DNA of 64,000 bases from CAYNRA01 sp046293395 (GTDB lineage: Bacteria > Bacteroidota > Bacteroidia > Cytophagales > Spirosomataceae). Made by a program: the position numbers and the translations under genes. The DNA is taken from the NCBI GenBank assembly GCA_046293395.1, contig JBKBOU010000001.1, positions 186,001 through 250,000 on the forward strand, given 5' to 3'. Below the pieces are notes generated by a model. It had not been told where the DNA came from, did not search any database, and saw only the letters and a program-made list of their open reading frames with translations. The first letter of the stretch is position 1; the number at the start of each line of letters is the position of its first letter. This document shows positions 53,328-61,633 of this stretch, in pieces.

Positions 53328-53987
53328 ATGAAAAATTCGCTTGTTTATTTTGTATTTGCCCTACTTCTTATAGTTATTGACCAAATCATTAAATTGTGGA
53401 TGCACTTTGATGTCCTCCCGAATCATTTCGGGGAAATCGATTTGATTGATGGTTTCTTTAAATTGCATTATGTTACAAACCGAGGTATGGCATTTGGTAT
53501 GGAACTCGGAGGTGAATATGGTAAATTGGTACTGACGCTTTTTCGCTTGTCAGCAATGTTTGGAATAAGTTGGTACTTGGTTTTTCTAGAAAGACAAAAA
53601 GCGCATGTAGGTCTCTTGTATTCGGTTGCCGCAATTTTGGCTGGGGCTATCGGTAATTTAATTGATTCTATTTTTTATGGTATTTTTTTGAATAATGCCC
53701 CTTTTGATGCGCCGTTTCCACTTTTCTATGGTCAAGTAATTGATATGTTCTATGTGGTTGGTCTCGATGGGTTTTGGCCTGATTGGGTACCTTATTTTGG
53801 AGGTACATACAATGCAACGCCCATCTTTAATTTTGCTGATGCTTCTATTTTTTGCGGTGTGGTAGCCATTTTACTTTTTCAAAAGAAATTTTTTGAAGAA
53901 AATGAATCAACGCCAGAGACACCACCCAAAAGTGTCGTAGAAACACCAAGCGATACGCATAATTCCGATGAAAATACACCTATTTAA
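53328..53987 (+). CDS. lspA: Lipoprotein signal peptidase II
   Basis: This 219-aa inner-membrane aspartic protease removes signal peptides from lipoproteins after lipidation. It has four membrane helices, with ALLLIVIDQIIKLWM near 11, the conserved VTNRGMAFGM near 50, AGAIGNLIDSIFYG near 104, and the catalytic Asp residues in GQVIDMFYV (near 139) and FNFADASIF (near 173). It has a periplasmic insertion between them and a Thr/Pro-rich tail (about 190-219), as is common in Bacteroidota. The two very small predicted lipoproteins and the rest of the lipoproteome depend on it. Confidence 0.94.
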   Translation: MKNSLVYFVFALLLIVIDQIIKLWMHFDVLPNHFGEIDLIDGFFKLHYVTNRGMAFGMELGGEYGKLVLTLFRLSAMFGISWYLVFLERQKAHVGLLYSVAAILAGAIGNLIDSIFYGIFLNNAPFDAPFPLFYGQVIDMFYVVGLDGFWPDWVPYFGGTYNATPIFNFADASIFCGVVAILLFQKKFFEENESTPETPPKSVVETPSDTHNSDENTPI

Positions 53988-54003
53988 CTTATTAACTCCA
54001 CAC

Positions 54004-54231
54004 ATGAAATTTTCTGTTATATCCTTTTTTGCTGGTCTTCTTCTTGTTTTTGGTACGCTGAACATGCCTGCTGTATTGAAGTCCTATTATATTATTTTTT
54101 GTGTTGGTGTAGGAGTTACAGCATCTTTACTATCTATGAAAGACAGTAAGTCCAAAAAAGATAAGTGGATGAGTGTGCTACTATCTATTGTTTATCTAGT
54201 TTCAGGTGCATTTATTTACACGGCACTTTAA
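54004..54231 (+). CDS. Small membrane protein, 75 aa
   Basis: This short protein has three hydrophobic segments (about 4-20, 23-41 and 53-73) and a charged cytoplasmic loop (SMKDSKSKKDKW). I do not recognise it. I chose the ATG at 54004. An ATG at 53968 would add 12 residues and overlap lspA by 20 bp. It is the last gene of the proline dehydrogenase-lspA run. It ends 14 bp before the convergent Omp85-like gene, with no clear terminator between. Confidence 0.6.
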   Translation: MKFSVISFFAGLLLVFGTLNMPAVLKSYYIIFCVGVGVTASLLSMKDSKSKKDKWMSVLLSIVYLVSGAFIYTAL

Positions 54232-54245
54232 GAAAAGTTAGTTAC

Positions 54246-55343
54246 TCAGAACGCTTCCCCGATTGTTGCATAAAAACTACCTGGTGTATAAGGAGAAAGT
54301 CCATAATCAAGACGTAGATTCAGGTGGTTTTTCGTGGCAATGCGTAACCCCGCGCCATAACTAAATTTGGGTTTCTGGATTCGTAAAAGCTGGTTTTGAT
54401 CTCCCATCCATCCAATAGAACCAAACCCAACTACTCCTAGTACTTTACCAAGCTCAATCCGAATTTCTTCTTGAATTAATGCGGTATTTCTGTCTCTGAA
54501 AAAGCCCTCATACAAACCGCGCATCTTCTTTTGCCCTCCTAAAAACGAAAGTTGATTAAATGGAACTTCCGCACCAAAAATCGCACTGCCAACCAAATTG
54601 GTTGCTAATACAACGCTCGGTCGTAGTGACTTGTAAAAGGAAAAATCAGCATAAAAACGAGTAAATGTAACATCTGCTCCAAATTGTTTCCGACTTGGAA
54701 AGATGAAAAATTCGCCAAAACTTCCTTTTCTAGGATAAAAAACTTGGTCACGGCCATCGTGAATATAGCTCAACCCAAGCGCGGAGGTTCTGCTGAAATC
54801 GCTCCCTACAATCGTTCCACTAGCGAGTTCTCCTCCTGCTTCCGTTTTTGTCACCTTATAGGCTTCGTATCCATATCGAATGCCTGCATATCCATTTTTT
54901 CCTACTTGGCGACCTATCACCAGCCGAATCCGAGGAAAATCTACATTGAAAACCTCCTGATTTACTCGGTTTTCACCAATTCCATAATAAAAATAATTGT
55001 ACCTGAACCACCCAGAGTCATTGAATACATACCATTTGTTGTTATTCAAAAACAAGGTAAATGGAGCAAAAATGAGTAATTGTCTATTCTGTGTAATCGT
55101 CACTCCATAGGAAATTTGAGAAGGTTTTGCCCAACTAGAGTCTTTTTGAAAAGAAAACGTAGATGTACCCGCAATCCCGCCTCCCCAACGGGTTTCTGGA
55201 AATCGAAAAACTACAGGGAGTACAATTGTATTTTTATCTCGCAAGAGCCGGTTTGTGGTATCTTTGGGGAAATCGAATGTTCCGGCAAAAGTGAAATTTG
55301 TTGCAACGAGCCAAAAGAGGAAAAAAAGCTTTGTAAATCGCAT
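54246..55343 (-). CDS. Omp85/BamA-like outer-membrane beta-barrel protein
   Basis: This 365-aa protein has a signal peptide (about 1-20) and then repeated amphipathic strands. The C-terminal part of Omp85 barrels is recognisable: FLGGQKKMRGLYEGFFRD near 268 (the RG motif of loop L6) and LIQEEIRIEL after it, with a final strand ending GEAF. No POTRA domains are present, so it is a barrel-only member of the surface antigen (D15) group. It is the last gene of the minus-strand polysaccharide operon, 57 bp after a glycosyltransferase gene, and could help move or anchor the product. That role is inference. Confidence 0.8.
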   Translation of the reverse strand: MRFTKLFFLFWLVATNFTFAGTFDFPKDTTNRLLRDKNTIVLPVVFRFPETRWGGGIAGTSTFSFQKDSSWAKPSQISYGVTITQNRQLLIFAPFTLFLNNNKWYVFNDSGWFRYNYFYYGIGENRVNQEVFNVDFPRIRLVIGRQVGKNGYAGIRYGYEAYKVTKTEAGGELASGTIVGSDFSRTSALGLSYIHDGRDQVFYPRKGSFGEFFIFPSRKQFGADVTFTRFYADFSFYKSLRPSVVLATNLVGSAIFGAEVPFNQLSFLGGQKKMRGLYEGFFRDRNTALIQEEIRIELGKVLGVVGFGSIGWMGDQNQLLRIQKPKFSYGAGLRIATKNHLNLRLDYGLSPYTPGSFYATIGEAF

Positions 55344-55400
55344 AAAATCAAGGAAGTTTCACAAATTTACGTATTAATTATTCCCTTGGTTTCAATCATT

Positions 55401-56573
55401 TCAAGTTTCGCGCAAAATTTGCACATTACTTCGTTCCGATTTCTCCCATTTTACGCCTTGTTTATTTTGTGAAAAGCGAAATAATCCTATCCAAGCTGCA
55501 TAATTCATTAAAACAAAATAGTAGGGGATATAAAAAAGTGTTTTCTTCCATTCAAGTCGCTCGATTAGCCAACCGATTGCTGCAAAAAAATAGAAAATGC
55601 ACTGTAAAATAAATAAAAGTAGATAGGTATTTTCTTGCTTTAATACATAAGAGATAAAAAATAAGAAAGGCAAAGCGAACGGAATAACCGCCCAACGAAG
55701 AACGCGATGTGAAATATATTGGAAGCTAAGCAAGCCTGTTTTCCAAGGTAAAAGCAAACTAGGAAGACGTGAAATAGACTGAAATCCACCTGCACAAATC
55801 CGTATTTTACGTTTTAATTCTTCTTTTGAATTAACAGATGCGGTCTCAATAGCGTAAGCATTGGGTTGATAATCAATTATATAGCCTTTTAAGCAAATCC
55901 GCAACGAAAGCATAAAATCATCGAGAAGTGTGTCTGGTTCAAGTGGTTCGTGCAGATGTGTTCGGATAGCATATAACTCTCCGGCAGCGCCAATTGTGGA
56001 GTGAAAACGCGCATCTTCCTTTTTTAGAAAACTTTCGTACTGCCAATACAATCCTTCTCCCGCCGCTGTCGTATGACCCATTTGTCTCGCGATTTTCTTT
56101 TCACCTGCGACGACACCAACTTCTGCTCGTTGGAAAGGCGCAACGAGTTGTGTGATGGCTTCTGGGTTAAGAAATGTATTGGCATCGGTAAAAACAGTGA
56201 TTTCACTATCAATGAAAGGCATAACGCGGTCAATAGCAGCCATTTTTCCGTTTCGCTCCGGTACGTGGTGAACTACAATACCTGTTTGCGTTCGAAGAAA
56301 ATCGGCGGATGTATCTGTTGAGCCATCTGTTACGAAGATGATTTTCAGATAAGGATAGTCCAATTCGCGACAATTCTGAACTTTCGCTTTCAAGTAAGGT
56401 AATTCGTTGTATGCCGCGATGACAAGGGAGACTGTTGGCTGTTTTTGGGTGGTGTATTCTCTTTCTTTTTTGCGATATATGCGATTTAGCAATCCAATAA
56501 GAAGCCCATACCCAACATACCCGTAACAAGTAAGACCAAACAAGAACCAAAAATAAAATGAAAGGTAATTCAT
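55401..56573 (-). CDS. Family 2 glycosyltransferase, membrane-bound
   Basis: This 390-aa protein has an N-terminal membrane helix (about 6-26). The GT-A domain has TVSLVIAAYNELPYLKAKV near 48, FVTDGSTDTSADF near 81 and the DxN/DxD-type FTDANTFLNPEAI near 133, and LLDDFMLSLRI near 217 provides the acceptor Asp. Three to four C-terminal membrane helices follow (about 295-380). The C-terminal segment KRKIRICAGGFQSI stands where processive synthases have QxxRW, so a single-transfer enzyme is more likely. It overlaps the upstream GT4 gene by 4 bp. Confidence 0.87.
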   Translation of the reverse strand: MNYLSFYFWFLFGLTCYGYVGYGLLIGLLNRIYRKKEREYTTQKQPTVSLVIAAYNELPYLKAKVQNCRELDYPYLKIIFVTDGSTDTSADFLRTQTGIVVHHVPERNGKMAAIDRVMPFIDSEITVFTDANTFLNPEAITQLVAPFQRAEVGVVAGEKKIARQMGHTTAAGEGLYWQYESFLKKEDARFHSTIGAAGELYAIRTHLHEPLEPDTLLDDFMLSLRICLKGYIIDYQPNAYAIETASVNSKEELKRKIRICAGGFQSISRLPSLLLPWKTGLLSFQYISHRVLRWAVIPFALPFLFFISYVLKQENTYLLLFILQCIFYFFAAIGWLIERLEWKKTLFYIPYYFVLMNYAAWIGLFRFSQNKQGVKWEKSERSNVQILRET

Positions 56574-57682
56574 TGATTAATAGATAGATATAATTTGAAT
56601 GTATCTTTTGCTGCCTGTTGCCAAGTAAATATTTTAGCTCTTTGGAGACCTTTTTTTTGAAGAATTTGGTATAAATCTTTTTCCGTTAGTAATCGGTTTA
56701 TAACATCCGCTAACTGTTCTATATCTGTTGGGTCAATGAGCCAAGCTGCTTGGGCTGCTATTTCTGGAAGTGCGGTGGAGTCTGCCGTTATGACGGGTGT
56801 GCCTGATGCCATGGCTTCAATGAGTGGAATCCCGAAACTTTCTTGCAAAGACGGGTAAAGGAATAATGTAGCCTTCCGATACGTTTTTGCCAATTCTGCT
56901 TGAGATAAATAACCTGTCAAATGGATGTCCGGACGAAGTATCTCTAACTGAAGTTCACGTAATAGTTTACTCAGTTGTACCTCTGATGTTTCCACAAGCA
57001 CCAGAGGGAGTGCTTTTTCTTTCTTTTTCTGTTTGTAAATGCTGTATGCTTGTACTACACGTTTCATGTTTTTTTTAGGCGCTTCATTTCCTAGAAAAAG
57101 AAGAAAGTCTTCCGGTAAATTTGGGTTATTTTGAGTTATATCTGTTGCTTGAAAACGGAATAAATCAGAAACGCCATTGTAAATTACGTGTACAAATTGG
57201 TCTGGCAAATGCAGACTTTCAATGATGTTGTTTTTCTCGTATTCAGAGACGGTAATCAGTGCTTTTGCTCGTTTAATCACTATCGGCACAACCCATTTAC
57301 GGTAGTAATGCCCTAGTTTTTGATACATGGTTCCCCCTGTTTTTCCTTTGAGATACATGATGTCATGGACGGTAATCAGGTAAGGTTTTGAACAAAAAAG
57401 GGATGCTGTATTTGAAGTAAAGTGCATCAGGTCTATTTTTTCTTTTTGTATCGCCAGAGGCAACCAAATTTGTTCAAAATCAAAATAAGATAGAGCTGTG
57501 ATTTCAACAATTTTGACGTTAGAATGTAGATTTAGTGTATTTTTCTTGTCTTTTCGGACAAAAATCACGAACTCGACGGACGGGTTTTCTTTTGCCAATG
57601 CCTGAATAATTTCCTGCGCGTAGATGTCCATTCCGTGTTTTTTGGTGCGGAAAATACGCTGTGCTTCAATCCCGATTTTCAT
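56570..57682 (-). CDS. Family 4 glycosyltransferase (mannosyltransferase-like)
   Basis: This 370-aa GT-B enzyme begins MKIGIEAQRIFRTKKHGMDI, as do many GT4 mannosyl- and glucosyltransferases. TVHDIMYLKG near 107 and ALITVSEYEKNNIIE near 139 are typical. The donor site has LFLGNEAPKKNMKRVVQAY near 195 and PSLQESFGIPLIEAMASGTP near 280-299, and TADSTALPEIA follows. It overlaps both neighbouring glycosyltransferase genes by 4 bp. The protein is soluble or peripheral. Confidence 0.88.
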   Translation of the reverse strand: MKIGIEAQRIFRTKKHGMDIYAQEIIQALAKENPSVEFVIFVRKDKKNTLNLHSNVKIVEITALSYFDFEQIWLPLAIQKEKIDLMHFTSNTASLFCSKPYLITVHDIMYLKGKTGGTMYQKLGHYYRKWVVPIVIKRAKALITVSEYEKNNIIESLHLPDQFVHVIYNGVSDLFRFQATDITQNNPNLPEDFLLFLGNEAPKKNMKRVVQAYSIYKQKKKEKALPLVLVETSEVQLSKLLRELQLEILRPDIHLTGYLSQAELAKTYRKATLFLYPSLQESFGIPLIEAMASGTPVITADSTALPEIAAQAAWLIDPTDIEQLADVINRLLTEKDLYQILQKKGLQRAKIFTWQQAAKDTFKLYLSINQ

Positions 57683-58836
57683 TTGCTCTCGGAGTTACTG
57701 TGTGGCGTATGTAAAAATGATGTTTTTGCTTTTTTGAGCTTGAACAAGGTCAAGAATAAAAGTCCAAAACTTTTGGGAACCAAGATGATTTCTTTCCAGC
57801 CGATGGCGTATCTGATTTTTGATGGAATTGAAAACCAAAGGGTGAAGCAGCAAATAAATAGAAGGAGGCTACCCCAAACCAGGTAATGACCTGTGATAAC
57901 GAGACAAATCCAGGTTAAAAATATTCCTCCAAGCAGAAAAAGTCTCGGAGGAAGTATGAACTGAACGACTTTATCCGCAAAGTCTAATTTATTACTAAAG
58001 AGTCCCAAAAAACCTTTCCAACTATATTTTTTTGCAAAATGGACTTGAGCAGCCATCCAGCGTGTACGTTGATGCTCAAAAACAGAGGCATTTCGCACTT
58101 TTTCATCAAAAACATATACACCATCCAGATAAAAAATCTTTTCTTTATTTTCTAAAATATCCAATTCTAATTGCTTGTCAAAACCGCTAACCACTTCAAT
58201 ACCAGCTAGATATGTTTTGAACTTTATAAAGTCCATGACTAAGCCAGAGCCAATAAGTGCTGCTGAAAGTCCTACGGCGGCATGACCTTTCCGAAAAATC
58301 GTATTATTGATTTCTTCACTTGCTGCGTCCAAAAGTGCAAACGAGGTATCCTTATTTTTTGCGGTTCTGTGCGTTTGAATAATGGTAAGACCGCGGCTAA
58401 AGGCTTCTCTTGTCCGGACAATGAAGTCATCAGCCACCCAATTATCAGCGTCTAACAAGACAACGGCTTCGTAGGGTTCGTGAATGGCATGAAGTGCAGC
58501 ATTGATGGATTTGGTTTTTGTACTTTTCTCAAAATGAACTTCAACAACGCGCACGGGTAATTTTCTTAATTGCAGAAGAGTCTCTTTTTGAAGTTGGTCA
58601 GCGATAACCACGATTTCATCATCTAGTCGTAAATCCTTTTTTTTAAGTAAATCTTTGACAGATTGAACAATGACGGCATCTTCTCTAAATGCTGGAATCA
58701 GAAAAAGAAAGCGAGGTTGGTGTATAGAAAAAGTGGCTCCGCTGACTTTCGGTTGTTTATACCAAGACGAGGCAATCGCAAAAAAAGTTATATATATTGT
58801 GCTGATAGTCAAGTATGTAAGAAATAGTATGAGCAT
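57679..58836 (-). CDS. Family 2 glycosyltransferase with QxxRW motif, membrane-bound
   Basis: This 385-aa protein has an N-terminal membrane helix (about 2-23). The GT-A domain opens FLFLIPAFREDAVIVQSV near 48. The first Asp motif is VVLLDADNWVADDF near 126-139, SGFDKQLELDIL provides a later Asp pair, and QRTRW near 250 is the QxxRW motif found in processive synthases. Two to three C-terminal membrane helices follow (about 280-370). It may therefore extend the chain processively. That would be notable because no Wzy polymerase is seen in the window. It is 28 bp after the priming-enzyme gene. Confidence 0.87.
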   Translation of the reverse strand: MLILFLTYLTISTIYITFFAIASSWYKQPKVSGATFSIHQPRFLFLIPAFREDAVIVQSVKDLLKKKDLRLDDEIVVIADQLQKETLLQLRKLPVRVVEVHFEKSTKTKSINAALHAIHEPYEAVVLLDADNWVADDFIVRTREAFSRGLTIIQTHRTAKNKDTSFALLDAASEEINNTIFRKGHAAVGLSAALIGSGLVMDFIKFKTYLAGIEVVSGFDKQLELDILENKEKIFYLDGVYVFDEKVRNASVFEHQRTRWMAAQVHFAKKYSWKGFLGLFSNKLDFADKVVQFILPPRLFLLGGIFLTWICLVITGHYLVWGSLLLFICCFTLWFSIPSKIRYAIGWKEIILVPKSFGLLFLTLFKLKKAKTSFLHTPHSNSESK

Positions 58837-58864
58837 GATAATTATTGTTTGAGGGACGTTGAGG

Positions 58865-60031
58865 TTACATTTTCTCTGACTGAAACAAGGCAGGAAACGT
58901 TCGGATTATCAGCTTAATATCCATAAACCAATTGTGTTTTTCTGAATACGAATTATCAAGTTCAACACGTTCGGACTCAGATAGAGCGGATTTCCCTCTC
59001 TTGGATACTTGCCAAAGTCCTGTTAATCCGGCTGGAGCTAAAAAACGCGCAACGGAACTATCTTTGGTCAGTTTTTCCGCTTCATAAATGGGAAGAGGTC
59101 GATTGCCAACAAGGGACATATCTCCTTTGACAATGTTGATAAGTTGTGGTAATTCGTCCAAACTGGTATTTCGAAGAAATGTACCAAGCCTTGTGATTCG
59201 TGGGTCATTTTGAAATTTCATGAAGGCACTGTCCGTCTCTTTTTTCTCTTGAATACTTGCCTCGCTAACCCAACCCTCATCAGCAAGGAGTGTTTTAGGT
59301 TCGTCGTCTGAACGATTGGCGACTTCTTTTTTGTACATATTCAAGGATTCAAGGGCGTTCAGTTGTTGGTCGGCATCTGTGCGCATAGTTCTAAATTTGT
59401 ATAAATCAAAGATTTTATAACCGCCACCAACCCGTTTGGATAAATAGAAAACAGGTCCTTTTGAATCTATTTTTATGGCAAGAGCAATGAGAAGAAATAA
59501 GGGAGAAAGAAGGAAAAGAGCTATGGATGAGACTAAAACATCAAAAAAACGTTTTCTCGGAGACATCTCAACATCCAATACAACTACGTTTTCAAAACGT
59601 GGTGCTTCTTTGGGCGTTTCTGCACTTTGTATGATTTTTTTAAGACGGACTTTTAATTCTTCCGGATGAAATGGTTTTACCATGAAATCCGCAGCTCCAG
59701 CTTCTAAACACGAAATCCGGACACTGCTCTTGTCTTCTCCTGATAGGAAAACAAAAGGCAGTTGTTTGTATCTCGTTTCTTGGTGAAGCTCCTTCATGAA
59801 GGTAAGTCCGTCGCCATCACCCAGATACAAATCAATTAAAACCAATGCAGGAAGCTCCTGAACAGCCAAATGTCGTGAGGCTTGCTGGATAGAATTGAAC
59901 AAAATAACTTCATATTGCTCCTCCAATTGAAATTTGAGCAGTCCCAAAATCATCTTGTTATCATCGACAATAAGTATTTTCTTTTTCATTTCAGTTTTCG
60001 TTTGTATTTCTTTTATCGAATTTGTAGCCAT
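58865..60031 (-). CDS. Response-regulator receiver domain fused to an initiating sugar-phosphate transferase
   Basis: This 388-aa fusion has an N-terminal receiver with every functional residue: Asp23/Asp24 in ILIVDDN, acceptor Asp67 in VLIDLYLGD, Ser97 in VFLSGED and Lys119 in FMVKPF. After a linker (about 135-158) comes a polyprenyl-phosphate hexose-1-phosphate transferase of the WcaJ/WbaP type: KRFFDVLVSSIALFLL with its membrane hairpin, GPVFYLSKRVG, LYKFRTM, the catalytic Asp-Glu in SLDELPQLINIVKGDMSLVG (about 304-323), and GLTGLWQVS. The second half loads the first sugar phosphate on the lipid carrier at the inner membrane. An ATG at 59989 is a possible alternative start. It is the first gene of the minus-strand polysaccharide operon. 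Confidence 0.92.
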   Translation of the reverse strand: MATNSIKEIQTKTEMKKKILIVDDNKMILGLLKFQLEEQYEVILFNSIQQASRHLAVQELPALVLIDLYLGDGDGLTFMKELHQETRYKQLPFVFLSGEDKSSVRISCLEAGAADFMVKPFHPEELKVRLKKIIQSAETPKEAPRFENVVVLDVEMSPRKRFFDVLVSSIALFLLSPLFLLIALAIKIDSKGPVFYLSKRVGGGYKIFDLYKFRTMRTDADQQLNALESLNMYKKEVANRSDDEPKTLLADEGWVSEASIQEKKETDSAFMKFQNDPRITRLGTFLRNTSLDELPQLINIVKGDMSLVGNRPLPIYEAEKLTKDSSVARFLAPAGLTGLWQVSKRGKSALSESERVELDNSYSEKHNWFMDIKLIIRTFPALFQSEKM

Positions 60032-60114
60032 TTTTTTAACTTATTGATTATCAAATGTTTGTCAAAAAGTGGTTAGATTATTTATTCCTAATTTTGGAAA
60101 AAGATAAAATTGAA

Positions 60115-60135
60115 TGGAATAATTCCTACATTTGG
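60115..60135 (+). promoter_or_regulatory. Promoter element, copy 1 (TGGAA-N7-TACATTTGG)
   Basis: TACATTTG (60127-60134) fits the -7 box TAnnTTTG. It is preceded by TGGAA, and the block is inside a small palindrome (GGAAT-A-ATTCC). The same combination recurs upstream of the FIST gene. It lies 23 bp before the NtrC-family gene. Confidence 0.5.
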
Positions 60136-60157
60136 AGCATAAAATAATACCTCTAAA

Positions 60158-61504
60158 ATGTCCCAACCTTTCACTGTCTTCATCGTTGAAGACGATTCTT
60201 TCTACGGTTCCATGCTGGAATATCATTTGCAGCTAAATCCAGATTATGTAGTACAACGCTTTGAGGACGGGAAATCCGTTCTTGACCATCTCTATAAACG
60301 ACCGAGTGTCATCACGTTGGACTATTCACTTCCTGATTTTACAGGAGACGAACTTTTGCGAAGAATTTTAAAAACACTTCCGGAGGTTCCCGTCATCATT
60401 ATCTCTGGTCAAGAAGATATTTCTACTGCTGTAGAATTGTTGAGAAATGGCGCGTACGATTATATCGTCAAAGATGAAAATACAAAAGATAGGCTATGGA
60501 GAACGCTTTTACGCATACGTGAAACACAAAATTTGAAACAAGAAATCTCTGTTCTACGCGAGGAAGTACGTCAAAAATACGAGTTCGGGAATAGCATCAA
60601 AGGAGAAAGCCCGGCTATGAAACGCATATTCGCGCTGTTAGAAAAGGCAGCAGAAAGCTCGATTACGGTATCTATTTATGGCGAAACAGGAACGGGAAAA
60701 GAAGTGGTCGCTAAGTCGATTCACTACAATTCGAATCGGGCAAAAAAACCTTTTGTCGCAGTAAATATGGCGGCAATTCCAAGGGAACTCGTTGAAAGCG
60801 AATTATTTGGTCATGAAAAAGGTGCTTTTACAGGTGCGATGGGTCGGCGAATTGGAAAGTTTGAAGAAGCAGACGGTGGTACTCTGTTTTTAGATGAAAT
60901 TGGTGAACTCGAATTAACCATGCAAGCGAAACTTTTGCGCGCATTGCAAGAACAAGAAATTACGCGTATTGGAAGCAACCAAGTCGTGAAATTCGAAGCG
61001 CGAATCATGGTTGCAACGCACCGAAATTTAGCGGATGAGGTTCGTGCGGGTCGTTTTAGAGAAGATTTGTATTACAGACTTTTGGGACTGACCGTTACGC
61101 TTCCGCCGCTTCGTGAGCGTGGAAATGATATTCTCATTCTAGCAAAATATTTCTGCCTTGAATACGCTAAAAAGAATAAAATACCTGCCATTTCTCTTTC
61201 CGAAAAGGCCATAAAGAAGCTCCAAACGTATGGCTTTCCTGGAAATATTCGTGAATTAAAAGCGGTAATTGATTTAGCCTGTGTGATGTGCGAAAACAAT
61301 CAAATCGAGGAAAAAGACATTACTTTTTTCTCACTCAAACCTGAACGTGATTTTCTTCTGGACGAACTCCCGCTGAAGGAATATACCCGCCGCATTATCA
61401 AGCATTTCTTGGAGAAATATGACAATGACGTTTTGACTGTCGCGGCTAAACTAGATATCGGGAAGTCAACTATCTACAATATGTTGAAAAATAATGAAAT
61501 ATAA
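60158..61504 (+). CDS. NtrC-family sigma-54-dependent response regulator
   Basis: This 448-aa regulator has a receiver (1-120; Asp12/Asp13, acceptor Asp55 in VITLDYSLPD, Ser/Thr and Lys in IISGQ and YIVKDE). A sigma-54 AAA+ domain has Walker A GETGTGKE near 175, GAFTGA near 222, Walker B GGTLFLDEIGE near 240 and the Arg fingers in RFREDLYYRL. A short Fis-type HTH completes it at the C-terminus (VLTVAAKLDIGKSTIYNML). It should activate RpoN promoters when phosphorylated. It is divergent from the receiver-transferase fusion and upstream of FIST and kinase genes, so exopolysaccharide control is a reasonable inference. I found no clear -24/-12 site in the adjacent gaps. Confidence 0.93.
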   Translation: MSQPFTVFIVEDDSFYGSMLEYHLQLNPDYVVQRFEDGKSVLDHLYKRPSVITLDYSLPDFTGDELLRRILKTLPEVPVIIISGQEDISTAVELLRNGAYDYIVKDENTKDRLWRTLLRIRETQNLKQEISVLREEVRQKYEFGNSIKGESPAMKRIFALLEKAAESSITVSIYGETGTGKEVVAKSIHYNSNRAKKPFVAVNMAAIPRELVESELFGHEKGAFTGAMGRRIGKFEEADGGTLFLDEIGELELTMQAKLLRALQEQEITRIGSNQVVKFEARIMVATHRNLADEVRAGRFREDLYYRLLGLTVTLPPLRERGNDILILAKYFCLEYAKKNKIPAISLSEKAIKKLQTYGFPGNIRELKAVIDLACVMCENNQIEEKDITFFSLKPERDFLLDELPLKEYTRRIIKHFLEKYDNDVLTVAAKLDIGKSTIYNMLKNNEI

Positions 61505-61514
61505 TTCCATTATT

Positions 61515-61533
61515 TGGAAAAATATACATTTGG
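61515..61533 (+). promoter_or_regulatory. Promoter element, copy 2 (TGGAA-N5-TACATTTGG)
   Basis: TACATTTG (61525-61532) fits TAnnTTTG and is preceded by TGGAA, as before the NtrC-family gene. A TTCCA...TGGAA palindrome overlaps it. It lies about 100 bp before the FIST gene. Confidence 0.45.
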
Positions 61534-61633
61534 TGGAATTTTCAATTTTATAACTATCTGATAATTAGATAGATGTGAGATAGGTATTTTATATGTAGAG
61601 AAGGTAAGATGAAACACTAATTTCATTTATACC

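Noticed and set aside
55080..55472. A 130-codon plus-strand open frame across the Omp85-like gene start.
   Set aside because: It is antisense to a clear signal peptide and barrel sequence, and it is Cys-rich in a way typical of shadow frames.
60032..60157. A sigma-54 -24/-12 promoter for the polysaccharide operon near the NtrC-family gene.
   Set aside because: I found no GG-N10-GC arrangement in this gap or in 61505-61633. A whole-genome scan with a matrix would be needed to find the targets.
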